This document shows positions 12,028-25,500 of a DNA stretch of 54,465 nt, piece after piece. Location: contig NW_019775402.1 of NCBI RefSeq assembly GCF_001039355.2, positions 491,624 through 546,088 of the forward strand. Direction: 5' to 3'. This DNA comes from Lingula anatina. Its lineage: Eukaryota > Brachiopoda > Lingulata > Lingulida > Lingulidae. The stretch's first letter is position 1. Every line of letters starts with the position of its first letter. Under the pieces are notes generated by a model. It was given only the letters and a program-made list of their open reading frames with translations, was not told where the DNA came from and made no database searches. A program made the translations under genes and the position numbers.

Positions 12028-12196
12028 GGTTGGACAGGAATAAAAAAGCGGGATCGGGGTCCAATTTTATTGTCATTAGAACTGATAAGTAAGGGTGAGG
12101 CGGATATATTGGGATAGGTTAATAGGACTGACACCACCCGTACAAAGTAAAAGGAAACGGACTACAGTTCCTAGCGGACTACTATTCCTGTCACAT
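12028..12196 (+). mobile_element. MITE-like element, family A, degenerate left end
   Basis: The right half matches the family A copies at 15838 and 27520: the words CGTACAAAGTAA, GGAAACGGACTAC and CTAGCGGACTAC, ending in ATTCCTGTCACA. The left end keeps only GGACAGGAAT, and the middle has diverged. It has no coding capacity. The element extends under an 83-codon open frame that starts at 12095, which is one reason not to accept that frame as a gene. Confidence 0.7.
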
Positions 12197-15100
12197 TGGA
12201 TTCACCTCCAATCACCATTGCTGCAAGTGGCACGGCGTTGTACACAATTCAAAAAGCAACGCAATTGCGTTATCGTCGCATCTAACGCATCCGTTCAGAG
12301 ACTGTTATTTGCTCGCCTCCAACATCTGCGAAATCGCTTAGCATAAGACTTGATTTAATGAATCCAATGAACATTATGCCTATTCAAAGGTGGGTAAACT
12401 ATTATGTAACGGAATGAAAGTATATGGAAAGAATCCACACGATTCACTTGATGCTGTTTTCTGGTATTCGATATAATCATACTTCCCAGCGGAAGTCATT
12501 TTGTCTATCGTTAGGGGACCACTTGGTTTAAATGTTACACAACTGACGTAAATTGTATTGCCATAGAGTGCGGTCTGCAAATCAAAATATCGACCGAAAG
12601 CTTAAGTCAATAATTGTTTTATTATATAATTTGATATTTAAATGTCAATGTACTGCAACATACATGTAACCTTTAAAGATGCAACTTCGCTGTCATTGAA
12701 CTTTTTTCTTGTCTGAATGAAAAGGTGTTTCCTTTTCTCTGGTCGACCAATGGATAGTCGATGATGTCAATAATATGTTTTGTGATGGTGTTTTATCAGA
12801 CCTCAAATTCACGGCTATAAGACCATAATCTAAGCTTTTAATGTTAGAACGCTGTTTTCAAATTACGACTTAATAAGATTAGCTGACGGATGGAGTTATC
12901 TTGGTATTGACACTTTAATGTGCGACAGACTACACTAGAGTGAGCAAGAAGTTGACCAGTCATTTAGAACTATTGTAAGTTAATTAAGAGAAGTGGTATA
13001 GAGCATATCGCATCACAAGTGTGGGGACGGGATGAACAATGATCCTCTAGTTATTGAAAATAACTTTCTTTCGAGAGAAATCTGATTTGGCTGAGAAGTC
13101 CAGGATAAGATACCTTAAGCCTGCAGTAGCTTCACTAGGAAGTTAAAGAACAGACTTCAGGATACATTCACCTTCGGTATGTGTTTTGAAAGGCAATGTC
13201 TGCAAGAATAATTGTTTGACTCTTTTAAAGATAAGTCCCAAAAGCAAGGATGATGATACTTGTACAAATCACAAAAGAAAGAATCAATATTTAGTCACTT
13301 TTAACGTAAAACGTTATGAGGTAGACGCCATACTGATCTAGGTGTTCCTAGACCGAACGAAATGGTGATAAGATCGATACTGTTCAACACCTGAAAAATC
13401 ATCTGCCCCTCTGTTACCCGATTATCGATTAAAGAAGGACTTTAATCTTCACAAAAAGCCAATTGTTTTGTTTTTAATACAACAATATATGTAGATTCAC
13501 TGAGGCTATGAATATAATTGAAATCGTTGCAGAAGTGCCTTCTGAACCCATAAAGCTTTTTTCCCAATGGCCTGGGGTATTGTTAATGGAATTACCATGG
13601 AACAAGAAATGATTTATACTAATTTGATGTCTTCTAAGCGAAGAGATAGCACCACCTTTTGCCGGAACCTCATCATTTTTCACCTCGCTTGCCTTTTGAC
13701 AAGTCCCCTTTGGCCGTCACTTCAGTTCCGAACCTTCCTTTGTGATTCGAAATAACGTCCTAATTAATCATAGGAGACCGGTGACATACTTATTAAGATA
13801 CGCCACGTCTTGGAAGACAAATTTCCATTTCAGATTCCAAGAATGCGCGCGTGTATTGTGTTACCCGATACTGTAGAAGTCCCACGCGTTCAAATCTGTA
13901 TTGTTGATGATAAGTGATCGTGGCAACTTGGGCGGCAATGAAAGTCCGATTTTGAAGCGCATTCAAAAAAGCGGAATATACCGCGGCCGATAACGCCGTG
14001 CTGTTCTGTGTTTTACGCGAAGGTCTCTGAACCCCTGGGCGCAAAACGGCAATTTTCTCAGTTTCAATCCATTAGCTTATCCTGGAAAGGGGGGGCATGG
14101 GTGAAACATTTTCCCTCCTTGCCATATTTTCAGCAGTGCACGAAGACGATTTCACTGTTATTATCTAGTACAATTGTATTTATTTTTCAATTTTCAATTG
14201 TATTTATTCTATTTATTTTTCATCTCCTCTCTGTCATTATGCTGTAAGTAAAACTTTTATTATTACAGTTATACAAGTTGCCCCCCCCCCCCCTCCCACC
14301 ATGGCTCCGCCATTGTGAATCTCCCTTGGAACGAGGGCGTATAGAAAAAATGCATTCTTTTGCGGTTACATGTGACTTTTTTCTGTGGTAGGTATATACG
14401 TAATATTCTGCTTTTATCATTTTGCTTAGCAAATTTAAAGCAGCCAATCCCAGATACCAGAACTATTTTGCGTATACATGTATCAGGCTTATTGCGTATT
14501 CACTTTAGTTTTTCTTTAGTCACCTCCTAGAAATTGTGGGTTTATTATTCGTTCAAGTCAAAACTACCATCTGTAAAGATAACATTTTCTTGAATCATAG
14601 GTGACTTGAACTTGGATACTGAATGCTGTTTTGAAGTTAAATATTTTACTTGACGAAAATAAAATCGGTAAAATTCACGATTGTGCTGATATTTCCCAAT
14701 GAAAGAAAAGACGAATAAATAGATCAGATCCAAAAACAAAAGAAAGCGACATATAACATTTGTATTATCAATGTCGGAGTTTCAGAAGTAGTGCATTCTA
14801 CATACTGCATTCCATACATTTTGCGTCTTAAGATAAGATAAGATTTGTCTAAAGTAATAAATGAAAAAACAAATTGTCAATGAAGGCATGTGAAACAATA
14901 ATATCTCACATAATAGTGAGATTGAGCATCATTAATTTTGTTCTTTGCAACCTGAGAGATTATTGGTAAATTGAAACTAAATATGAACTAAAAACTCGTT
15001 TATGGCAAATTTTTACCGTCGCACTCACACGAGGAAAATGCATGCAGCGGCTTACTGTGCATTTAGAATTTGTGCAAATATATTTTTACCATCGAGTAAC

Positions 15101-15218
15101 AATCTGTTAAAAACGTCAACCGTGTATGACATATCTACTGTAGGGGCTTTTTTAGTGTTCTCATACTTTAAAATGCAGTGCAGCGTTGATGATTTAAACA
15201 TGTTTAATTTACCTCACA
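12197..15218. other. Intergenic; no gene seen, one C-run
   Basis: A C-run of 13 bases lies at 14281-14293, and a small perfect hairpin (ATCTCAC, 6-nt loop, GTGAGAT) lies near 14900. An 83-codon frame on the minus strand at 13793-14044 is somewhat GC-richer than its surroundings and could be the remnant of an exon or a transposon, but I recognise no domain in it. The rest is unremarkable. Confidence 0.4.
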
Positions 15219-15254
15219 ACACACGCACGCACGCACACACGCGCGCGCGCGCGC
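15219..15254. repeat. (CA/CG)n simple repeat
   Basis: Alternating purine-pyrimidine tract that moves from CA through CGCA to CG dinucleotides. Uninterrupted CG alternation of this kind favours left-handed DNA in vitro; any role here is unproven. Confidence 0.93.
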
Positions 15255-15837
15255 ATTGTACATATATACATGTATATATAGGACTCAGTTTTTGAAAAAA
15301 GGCATTCGTTGAATGTTTCAACATTCATCCGGATCCTTTCCCTATACGCACTTTTGTATTAACTGTTTGAATTTTCATTTGCAGGCAGAAGATGCAACTC
15401 ATGTATACATGCATCATGACGATATCAAATGCTATATGTTAAATATCATATTATTATTCAAAATTATTTATTTTCATTTGTTCACTGATTGATCAATTTT
15501 AAAATTTACCATCACTATAATTATTTTTATTTTTATTATTTGCGCTCAGATTACATTTGGTTACTGACTACCACATTTATCATAATCATGCTAGTACACA
15601 AAAACGCAGCAATATTGACTTAATCCTATCCCACTCGTATAGTGACGGCAAAGGTTAAAATCCCAATCAACACAATCATCAGAATTTGTAACAAATGTCA
15701 GACAAATGTTAAAGTCACGTATGATACAAGATGTGACCTGGTAAATTGACACTGGGCGATTTGGTCTTATTTACTCTTATTTAGCCGGAAAAAGTACTGG
15801 CACAAACAGTATAAATGTACATTTGAACCATTGACTG
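15255..15837. other. Intergenic; no gene seen
   Basis: AT-rich DNA with a small imperfect palindrome (TGAATGT / ACATTCA) near 15312-15330. No coding or RNA signal. Confidence 0.5.
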
Positions 15838-15996
15838 GTGTGACAGGAATGGCAGTCCTAAGAATGGAAGTCCGGGGTCCCATATGACTATAGTTACGGT
15901 TAGGATAAGTGGGGTTGGTAAACGGAACGAATGTCGCCTGTACGAAGTAAGGGGAAACGGATTACGGTCCCTAGCAGACTACCATTCCTGTCACAC
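15838..15996 (+). mobile_element. MITE-like element, family A, near-intact copy (159 bp)
   Basis: It begins GTGTGACAGGAATGG and ends CCATTCCTGTCACAC, a terminal inverted repeat of roughly 20 bp with few mismatches. Internal landmarks shared with other copies are AAGTCCGGGGTCCCATATGA, GACGAATGTC-like, CTGTACRAAGTAA and GTCCCTAGC. No open frame fills it, so it would be moved, if at all, by a transposase encoded elsewhere. No target duplication is obvious at its edges, so the superfamily is undecided. Confidence 0.85.
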
Positions 15997-17038
15997 AGGA
16001 CCACTTTTTGGCTAAAACATGGATCAAACATTTCGCGTCGGCAAATCTCATCAGTTTGACGAAAGACAGAGCACAGGGATGGAAAACTGATTGGTCTTGC
16101 CTCGCGCCATTGTTGCATTTGGACGGAGGGAGATGGCGGAGAAAGTGCTTTTGAAGCTAAGATTAGAAGGAGGCACGTTCACACTGTGGACCTAAATCTG
16201 CTGACTAGGTGAGACGTCGTGTAAGGGCCTCTGCTCAATAGGTTTTGGAAACTAATCTTTCCCGTACCCCTCCCCGAAAAACCTGAACAAAGCAATACTA
16301 CATGCACATACAATACGTGCATGCATAAGAGCACATGCGCCCGCACACGCAGATAAACAAACACTCTAAGACTCGAACACGAACGTAATTCTGTCATAGA
16401 ACCTAGCGGAAATATAACCGATTAATGTGTAACAATGCTAATCTTTTGATTCCCATATGACCATGCATGCAAGGTACAAACAGAGATCTTTGACAAGTGA
16501 AGTTCAGTAAGGTGTAAGTTGGTCTGTTGAACCCCATTCTTAAGCCACTATCCCGTTTCTTCAAAATGACAATAAATAACACCCCCTTTACCCTTTAGAC
16601 GGTCATTACACGTGCACTGTAGACCGCGGAACGCACCCCGGAAATTGCAATGCTCGATGACAGATAAATTGGAAAGGTCAAAGACATCGGTTTTATGTTC
16701 CGACAAATAATACTAGTTATTGTCAGAGAATCAAATCTAAGCGATATCTATGTCAGTTTCATGATTCACATCTTTGATTACAAGTGGAAATGTCAACGTT
16801 ATTTGCAGAAATGTTACCCAGATGTGAATCCAAAAGTCTAAAATGATAAGACCTGCTGTATGTTCAATGAAATCATGCTCTTTTGGTGATACTGTGGTGA
16901 TACCACGCGACATCTGTCGTTCAAAAATGGCGGGAGAACTAGGGGAAGAGAAAAAGGAAGTGAGCACCAGAGGCGAATCCACAGAATCCTGTTGTCTTAG
17001 AAAACAATTTGAGATTAACTGCTTATAGTTCAAATCAC
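15997..17038. other. Intergenic; no gene seen
   Basis: Unique DNA. Overlapping frames of 98 codons (minus, 16737-17033) and 61 codons (plus, 16843-17028) show no domain. Nothing else was found. Confidence 0.5.
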
Positions 17039-17764
17039 TTTATTGGTTCGTACGTTGCAAAACTGAAACTTTATGAATAGATTCATAGAATAATTATGGT
17101 TGATGATGCTTCTCAAGACAAGACCCAGGTGTGACAGAGTCAGCACTAGAGTAGCTGAGAGGGTATAAATGCATTTCAGTTGTACAGCTTAAGCGTTACT
17201 TCGATTCACTAATGGAACGAATATGTATACCAGATTTTGAATGACGTCAACTTTGTCATTGTTATATGATAAAACTCTACTGAATCAAGTGCTTGATAGT
17301 GGAGAATGTTGCTTACGACAGTTTTCTTTTTTTATAATTCAGCTGACGCTATTTCCTATTATTTTAAATTTCTCTGAATATTTAATCTGTGGAAAAACTG
17401 CTAGTCACGTCCTATGTTCTACACATGACGGGATAAATGCCTTATATTATAAGTAGCGAATCTGTGGCTAATGGGACAACATACCCTTTTGTTAAAAATG
17501 TGTAGCCTATTCAAAAACTTTTGATAAATTCACGATCTTTTCTCCTGATTTCGAGCTCCTAGTGTCTACTTTTTACCGTTACGATTTAAACTCGCGGATC
17601 CACATCTCTTGACTGCGGTGAAACTTATAGAAACTTACATATCAAAAACAGGTTCATAAATCCTAATTTTGTTAACATTTTTTATTTTTGAAAAAGGGTT
17701 GAAATTTGTAGATTATTTATTTATTTATATATTTTATTTATTATTTATTTATTATTATTATTTT
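17039..17764. repeat. Direct repeat R1, left copy (end of left contig)
   Basis: This 726-bp segment recurs at 18365-19087 with only scattered substitutions and 1-bp indels. It ends inside a TTTA/TTA simple repeat directly at the N gap. The position and divergence fit two alleles of one locus rather than a biological duplication. The short open frame at 17241-17456 survives in both copies with few changes but has no recognisable domain. Confidence 0.9.
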
Positions 17765-18364
17765 NNNNNNNNNNNNNNNNNNNNNNNNNNNNNNNNNNNN
17801 NNNNNNNNNNNNNNNNNNNNNNNNNNNNNNNNNNNNNNNNNNNNNNNNNNNNNNNNNNNNNNNNNNNNNNNNNNNNNNNNNNNNNNNNNNNNNNNNNNNN
17901 NNNNNNNNNNNNNNNNNNNNNNNNNNNNNNNNNNNNNNNNNNNNNNNNNNNNNNNNNNNNNNNNNNNNNNNNNNNNNNNNNNNNNNNNNNNNNNNNNNNN
18001 NNNNNNNNNNNNNNNNNNNNNNNNNNNNNNNNNNNNNNNNNNNNNNNNNNNNNNNNNNNNNNNNNNNNNNNNNNNNNNNNNNNNNNNNNNNNNNNNNNNN
18101 NNNNNNNNNNNNNNNNNNNNNNNNNNNNNNNNNNNNNNNNNNNNNNNNNNNNNNNNNNNNNNNNNNNNNNNNNNNNNNNNNNNNNNNNNNNNNNNNNNNN
18201 NNNNNNNNNNNNNNNNNNNNNNNNNNNNNNNNNNNNNNNNNNNNNNNNNNNNNNNNNNNNNNNNNNNNNNNNNNNNNNNNNNNNNNNNNNNNNNNNNNNN
18301 NNNNNNNNNNNNNNNNNNNNNNNNNNNNNNNNNNNNNNNNNNNNNNNNNNNNNNNNNNNNNNNN
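17765..18364. other. Assembly gap, 600 N
   Basis: A run of exactly 600 N, so its size is an estimate or a convention. Long open frames that appear to cross it are meaningless. The flanking repeats suggest that it may not represent any missing sequence. Confidence 0.98.
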
Positions 18365-19087
18365 TTTATTGGTTCGTACGTTGCAAAACTGAAACTTTAT
18401 GAATAGATTCATAGAATAATTATGGTTGATGATGCTTCTCAAGACAAGACCCAGGTGTGACAGAGTCAGCACTAGAGTAGCTGAGAGGGTATAAATGCAT
18501 TTCAGTTGTACAGCTTAAGCGTTACTTCGATTCACTAATGGAACGAATATGTATACCAGATTTTGAATGACGTCAACTTTGTCATTGTTATATGATAAAA
18601 CTCTACTGAATCAAGTGCTTGATAGTGGAGAATGTTGCTTACGACAGTTTTCTTTTTTTTTAATTCAGCTGACGCTATTTCCTATTTATTTAAATTTCTC
18701 TGAATATTTAATCTGTGGAAAAACTGCTAGTCACGTCCTATGTTCTACACATGACGGGATAAATGCCTTATATTATAAGTAGCGAATCTGTGGCTAATGG
18801 GACAACATACCCTTTTGTTAAAATGTGTAGCCTATTCAAAACTTTTGATAAAATCACGATCTTTTCTCCTGATTTCGAGCTCCAAGTGTCTACTTTTTAC
18901 CGTTACGATTTAAATTCGCGGATCCACATCTCTTGACTGCGGTGAAACTAGTAGAAACTTACATATCAAAAACAGGTTCATAAATCCTAATTTTGTTAAC
19001 ATTTTTTATTTTTGAAAAAGGGTTGAAATTTGTAGATTATTTATTTATTTATATATTTTATTTATTATTTATTTATTATTATTATTT
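18365..19087. repeat. Direct repeat R1, right copy (start of bridging haplotig)
   Basis: Matches 17039-17764 from its first base after the gap. Differences include GATTTAAATTCGCG for GATTTAAACTCGCG and shorter A/T runs. Unlike the left copy it continues through the TTTA repeat into 19088. Confidence 0.9.
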
Positions 19088-19101
19088 TTTTACTTACTTA
19101 C

Positions 19102-19136
<35 letters not shown>

Positions 19137-22100
19137 TTTTGCTATGTAAGACCAAACGCTATCTGTGGAATTTCAACCGCTGGCTGACTTCTGACATATT
19201 GTGTATGTACGTGTACACGTTGCACGTAAAGTGCCACACAAAAGATACACATAATAGGTAAGCTGCCATCATGCAAAGCGTGTGGCTTCATGATAGCCAT
19301 GCATGAGCCTTTTAAAGACTGTTAAAACCCACTCGATCTAACCACTCCATGAAGAAGAGTATGTTGTGTTTTCGTCTGGATACAGTTAATCTTGATGATG
19401 ATGGATGACCAAGACTTCGTGCAGACAAAGGGAATAAATGTCAATCTATGACATTTTCATATTATCGGTCTGGACAAATTCCAAGTTTACAAAACCTCGT
19501 GTTACGTTTTTTTTTTACCACAAACCTGTCGTGCTCTAGCAATCACTTATCCTTATGTTACACAACACTTGATTTCGGTTTTAGATGTCTAAAGATACCC
19601 AATAAGTATAATGGGAGCAGATACTAATACCTATAATGGCTTTTCTTTGCGTTCAAGATCAAAAAGAGCGCTTTTCTTATCAAATTGAAACCTTCTGTCT
19701 CACGACTTCAAACCGTAGCGAAGATATTATTTTAATTGTGACACACATGCGACGGACATTTCTTCAGTCAGTCCTCCAGAGTTAATGGAATGGAACTCAC
19801 ATTAGGAAGATTGCTTTGCACTTAGTAGGTTTATTTTTTAACATTAAGTTTCTGTTGTTACGTCTTTTATAGACAAGAATTGAATTAGATAAACAGGCGC
19901 TCAGTGAAACGGTAGGTTTTCGTTCTTGTGTTCTGTAGTGCTTTGTAAAAAACCAGTTGCTTGCGAGCACTTTGCGAAGTGTTAACCCACTCAGACTGCG
20001 ATTAAGGAGGGGTCTTTGCTTTCAGCGTTATGAAGTGTTTCCGATTCAATTGGACGTTAAGCGTTTGCACACATAGAAAACTGTTTTGCACGCGCACGTG
20101 CACATTGTCAGATGTTGCTTTTGCATTTTTCGAAGCGAGTGTTGAATTATATTGCGGCAAAAATCCTCATACATTAGCTTTTTTCGTTTGACAAAATGAA
20201 ATGGTTAGCATGTAAATTTATGTCAAAGGTTTGGGGTTTTGTGAATCCAATACCTCGTTCTACAAAATATCTACGTTAATCTTCGTGCCAGCTGATAGAA
20301 GTGCAGTCATACAGATATGAATATGCCACTTGTTCAAGATCGAAAGCCCTGGGACACAAATTGGTTCCATTAGTCACTCGAAATAACAAGTTGTAAACGG
20401 GCTCAAGATTAAATCTATGATAAATGAATCACATTAAGGAAACCAGCGTCTATGAATCAAGTGTTGCGAAGTCGATGGTATAAATCTCCAAGACTGTGGC
20501 TAAGGTTCTTATTTGTGACTACAATCCCTGTCTTTTAAGGTTCAGCAAACAGATCATCCGGGTCTTTGCTGTCTGGCCCAAATAATGGCTTAGCTTCTTT
20601 AACCACGAGTCCTTAAATCAGCCGGACTTGCATGTACAATTGAAGCTTCATTAACGCGTGGTAGATTTAATACCTAAATAAGTCTGACAGAAGCTGAAAT
20701 CACTCGCCTCATATTGATCATGCGAGTAAGAAGATATCGCTTTAGCTGGGAGACTATCTTTACGACGCTTGGCATTAGACCTCGTCTTAACCCATCTCTT
20801 TCATATACTTGTAGATGAAGCTTTTATAGAGCCGCTTAAGATGAAAATATATATAACCTGGATTTCAATTTAGCTTGAAAGAAATTCTTTTGCACCCTGT
20901 CATGAAATAGTTATATTTCTGGTTATATTCTTAAATTATCAACAATTATGAATTAAAATGAAATGGAGACACAGATCTTGAGGAAACTCACTTCAAAGTG
21001 CATGAATGCGTGGGAGGTGATAAGCTGGCATGTTTATATGTGTGTGTGCTTATGAGTACATGTTAATTCAGGCACGGGCCTACAGGTAAATACAATAAGT
21101 TGTGTGCGTTAATTACTAGCACCATTCAGTACTGCGTATAATTCGTTAGTGAATGCGAGTCAGTACCTATGCGTGCGTGACTGTGAGACAGTATACAGAC
21201 AGGCTGGTTCCCGGTGTCAGTGGGCAGAAAAACTCCTGTACACAGGCTCTGGTTTCCAGTGACATGTGCGGGTAAGCCTCGTTATAGATGTCGACCCACT
21301 TACATCATGCTTACCCTAACCTACACGAATCTTATGTACTCGAATCGACTCTCAGTTTCGTCGCACCGAGCTGGGAAAGATTATATACACCAGGCATAAA
21401 CACACACTGTACCTTCTTAGATAACCGTGTCAATACAATTTCTAATTCTAAGAGACCATCTAAAGCAAAGAACGTGCATTAAATGTAGCAGTTGTATAAT
21501 GAACAATGAATATGTCAGACCAAAATATTGACTTATTGTGAGCAATTACCAAAACCACACCGTTCGCTTAATTAAATAGCGAATTTGAATTCGTTCGACG
21601 CAACTTGGCTGGACATACAACATAGTTACTATAGACTCTGGCGCGTCTATTCGACATATCAATTTAACAAGGTATGCCAGAAATGTTTATAAGATATATG
21701 TGTTAAGCTCCAAAATTGACGACCGACCTGAACGAGATAGTAGAAGAACTATTGGCATTCGATATGTTGTTTTCACGTGTTATAGAAATGCATCTCGGCG
21801 TTTTCCTCCAGTCGTGTGTGCAACACAGAGATAGAGCAAATCAGCTAGGATATATTGTAACTTTTTTCTTTAGCATCACCATTGTTTGGAAACACACAAA
21901 ATGGTCATTATGACCATTTCTGCACATATCAAGAATCCATTTCTTCCGTGAACCAAGCTTTCAATAATCACCAAGGAATAAAGTAAAATGATAAAAATGT
22001 TTTTGTAGAGCACAGGGCATCGTTAGCTATCCCTAAATAATAGAACCTTTCATTAAATACATTATTAAAGCGGTCAGACTTTATTTATCTTCAGAATGCG

Positions 22101-22320
22101 GGTGTCTTGAGTGATAAGCGTGATGATATGACTTTTAAAATGTGATGCAGCCTTCAGTTGCATAAAACGGCAAATTTCGAGAGCACGTGCAGTGAATGAT
22201 TAAAGGCGTTATTTTACGATGACTTTTGGTCATACGAAACAAAAAACAAATGATTTCGGAAAAAAGCTTTGAAAAATTGCTTTGAATCGGAGGAAAAGTT
22301 TAAGCCAAAATGAGCCATTA
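19088..22320. repeat. Direct repeat R2, left copy (about 3.2 kb)
   Basis: Starts in a (TTTA)n tract near 19095-19137 and matches 22469-25705 to the word CAAAATGAGCCATTA. Differences are substitutions and small indels, for example an 8-bp deletion (CAGACAGGCTGG here against CAGACCGGGCATAGGCTGG there) and the loss of small open frames in one copy. Within this stretch I see no gene: the frames at 20198-20395 and 21214-21482 are broken relative to the other copy. Confidence 0.9.
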
Positions 22321-22468
22321 GGCCACACTTTTTTATTTTTATGGATGACATCCTCTGGGGACCCCAAAGTCGGTGCGAGCGGGCGAAAAAAAAAAAAAAA
22401 ACAGTCAAAAAAAAAAAAAAAAAAAAAAAACTGCTTAAGAAAAGTTATGTTTTCAGTACACAGCTGGN
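22321..22468. other. Contig end without counterpart, poly-A rich, ending in N
   Basis: After the R2 match stops at about 22320, 147 bases follow that have no equivalent after the second copy (25706 onward). They contain two long A-runs (about 22386-22400 and 22408-22430) and end at an N at 22468. This could be an allele-specific insertion, a retroposed tail, or a low-quality contig end. Confidence 0.6.
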
Positions 22469-22487
22469 TATTATTTTTTTTACTTAC

Positions 22488-22518
<31 letters not shown>

Positions 22519-25500
22519 TTTTGCTATGTAAGACCAAACGATATCTGTGGAATTTCAACCGCTGGCTGACTTCTGACATATTGTGTATGTACGTGTACAC
22601 GTTGCACGTAAAGTGCCACACAAAAGATACACATAATAGGTAAGCTGCCATCATGCAAAGCGTGTGGCTTCATGATAGCCATGCATGAGCCTTTTAAAGA
22701 CTGTTAAAACCCACTCGATCTAACCACTCCATGAAGAAGAGTATGTTGTGCTTTCGTTTGGATACAGTTAATCTTGATGATGATGGATGACCAAGACTTC
22801 GTGCAGACAAAGGGAATAAATGTCAATCTTTGACATTTTCATATTATCGGTCTGGACAAATTCCAAGTTTACAAAACCTCGTGCTACGTTTTTTTTTTTT
22901 ACCACAAACCTGCCGTGCTCTAGCAATCACTTATCTTTATGTTACACAACACTTGATTTCGGTTTTAGATGTCTAAAGATACCCAATAAGTATAATGGGA
23001 GCAGATACTAATACCTATAATGGCTTTTCTTTGCGTTCAAGATCACAAAGAGCGCTTTTCTTATCAAATTGAAACCTTCTGTCTCACGACTTCAAACCGT
23101 AGCGAAGATATTATTTTAATTGTGACACACATGCGACGGACATTTCTTCAGTCAGTCCTCCAGAGTTAATGGAATGGAACTCACATTAGGAAGATTGCTT
23201 TGCACTTAGTAGGTTTATTTTTTAACATTAAGTTTCTGTTGTTACGTCTTTTATAGACAAGAATTGAATTAGATAAACAGGCGCTCAGTGAAACGGTAGG
23301 TTTTCGTTCTTGTGTTCTGTAGTGCTTTGTAAAAAAATCAGTTGCTTGCGAGCACTTTGCGAAGTGTTAACCCACTCAGACTGCGATTAAGGAGGGGTCT
23401 TTGCTTTCAGCGTTATGAAGTGTTTCCGATTCAATTGGACGTTAAGCGTTTGCACACATAGAAAACTGTTTTACACGCGCACGTGCACATAGTCAGATGT
23501 TGCTTTTGCATTTTTCGAAGCGAGTGTTGAATTATATTGCAGCAAAAATCCTCATACATTAGCTTTTTTCGTTTGACAAAATGAAACAATTAGCATGTAA
23601 ATTTATGTCAAAAGTTTGGGGTTTCGTGAATCCAATGCCTCGTTCTACAAAATATGTACGTTTATCTTCGTGCCAGCTGATAGAAGTGCAGTCATACAGA
23701 TACGAATATGCCACTTGTTCAAGATCGAAAGCCCTGGGACACAAATTGGTTCCATTAGTCACTCGAAATAACAAGTTGTAAACGGGCTCAAGATTAAATC
23801 TATGATAAATGAATCACATTAAGGAAACCAGCGTCTATGAATCAAGTGTTGCGAAGTCGATGGTATAAATCTCCAAGACTGTGGCTAAGGTTCTTATTTG
23901 TGACTACAATCCCTGTCTTTTAAGGTTCAGCAAACAGATCATCCAGGTCTTTGCTGTCTGGCCCAAATGATGGCTGAGCTTCTTTAACCACGAGTCCTTA
24001 AATCAGCCGGACTTGTATGTACAATTGAAGCTTCATTAACGAGTGGTAGATTTAATACCTAAATAAGTCTGACAGAAACTGAAATCACTCGCCTCATATT
24101 GATCATGCGAGTAAGAAGATATCGCTTTAGCTGGGAGACTATCTTTACGACGCTTGGCATTAGACCTCGTCTTAACCCATCTCTTTCATATACTTGTAGA
24201 TGAAGCTTTTATCGAGCCGCTTAAGATGAAAATATATATAACCTGGATTTCAATTTAGCTTGAAAGAAATTCTTTTTCACCCTGTCATGAAATAGTTATA
24301 TTTCTGGTTATATTCTTAAATAATCAACAATTATCAATTAAAATGAAATGGAGACACAGATCTTGAGGAAACTCACTACAAAGTGCATGAATGCGTGGGA
24401 AGTGATAAGCTGACACGTTTATATGTGTGTGTGCTTATGAGTATATGTTAATTCAGGCACGGGCCTACATGTAAATACAATAAGTTGTGTGCGTTAATTA
24501 CTAGCACCATTCAGTACTGCGTATAATTCGTTAGTGAATGCGAGTCAGTACCTATGCGTGCGTGACTGTGAGACAGTATACAGACCGGGCATAGGCTGGT
24601 TCCCGGTGTCAGTGGGCAGAAAAACTCCTGTACACAGGCTCCTGTTTCTAGTGACATGTGCGGGTAAGCCTCGTTATAGATGTCGACCCACTTACATCAT
24701 GCTTACCCTAACCTACACGAATCTTATGTTACTCGGATCGACTCTCAGTTTCGTCGCACCGAGCTGGGAAAGATTATATACACCAGGCATAAACACACAC
24801 TGTACCTTCTTAAATAACCGTGTCAATACAATTTCTAATTCTAAGAGACCATCTAAAGCAAAGAACGTGTACTAAATGTAGCAGTTGTATAATGAACAAT
24901 GAATATATCAGACCAAAATATTGACTTATTGTGAGCAATTACCAAAACCACACCGTTCGCTTAATTAAATAGCGAATTTTGAATTCGTTCGACGCAACTT
25001 GGCTGGACATACAACATAGTTAGACTCTGGCGCGTCTATTCGACATATCAGTTTAACAAGGTATGCCTGAAATGTTTATAAGATATGTGTTAAGCTCCAA
25101 AATTGACGACCGGCCAGAACGAGATAGTAGAAGAACTATTGGCATTCGATATGTTGTTTTCACGTGTTATAGAAATGCATCTCTGCGTTTTCCTCCAGTC
25201 GTGTGTGCAACACAGAGATAGAGCAAATCAGCTAGGATAAAATGTAACTTTTTCTTTAGCATCACCATTGTTTGGAAACACACAAAATGGTCATTATGAC
25301 CATTTCTGCACATATCAAGAATCCATTTCTTCCGTGAACCAAGCTTTCAATAATCACCAAGGAATAAAGTAAAATGATAAAAATGTTTCTGTCGAGCACA
25401 GGGCATCGTTAGCTATCCCTAAATAATATAATAGAACATGTCATTAAATTCATTATTAAAGCGGTCAGACTTTATTTATCTTCATAATGCGGGTGTCTAG

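Noticed and set aside
17669-18472. Long frames crossing the N gap on both strands
   Set aside because: They consist of unknown bases and simple TTTA repeat; no information on coding.
24534-24875. 113-codon frame in the right R2 copy
   Set aside because: The other copy has an 8-bp difference that breaks it, so it is not maintained.
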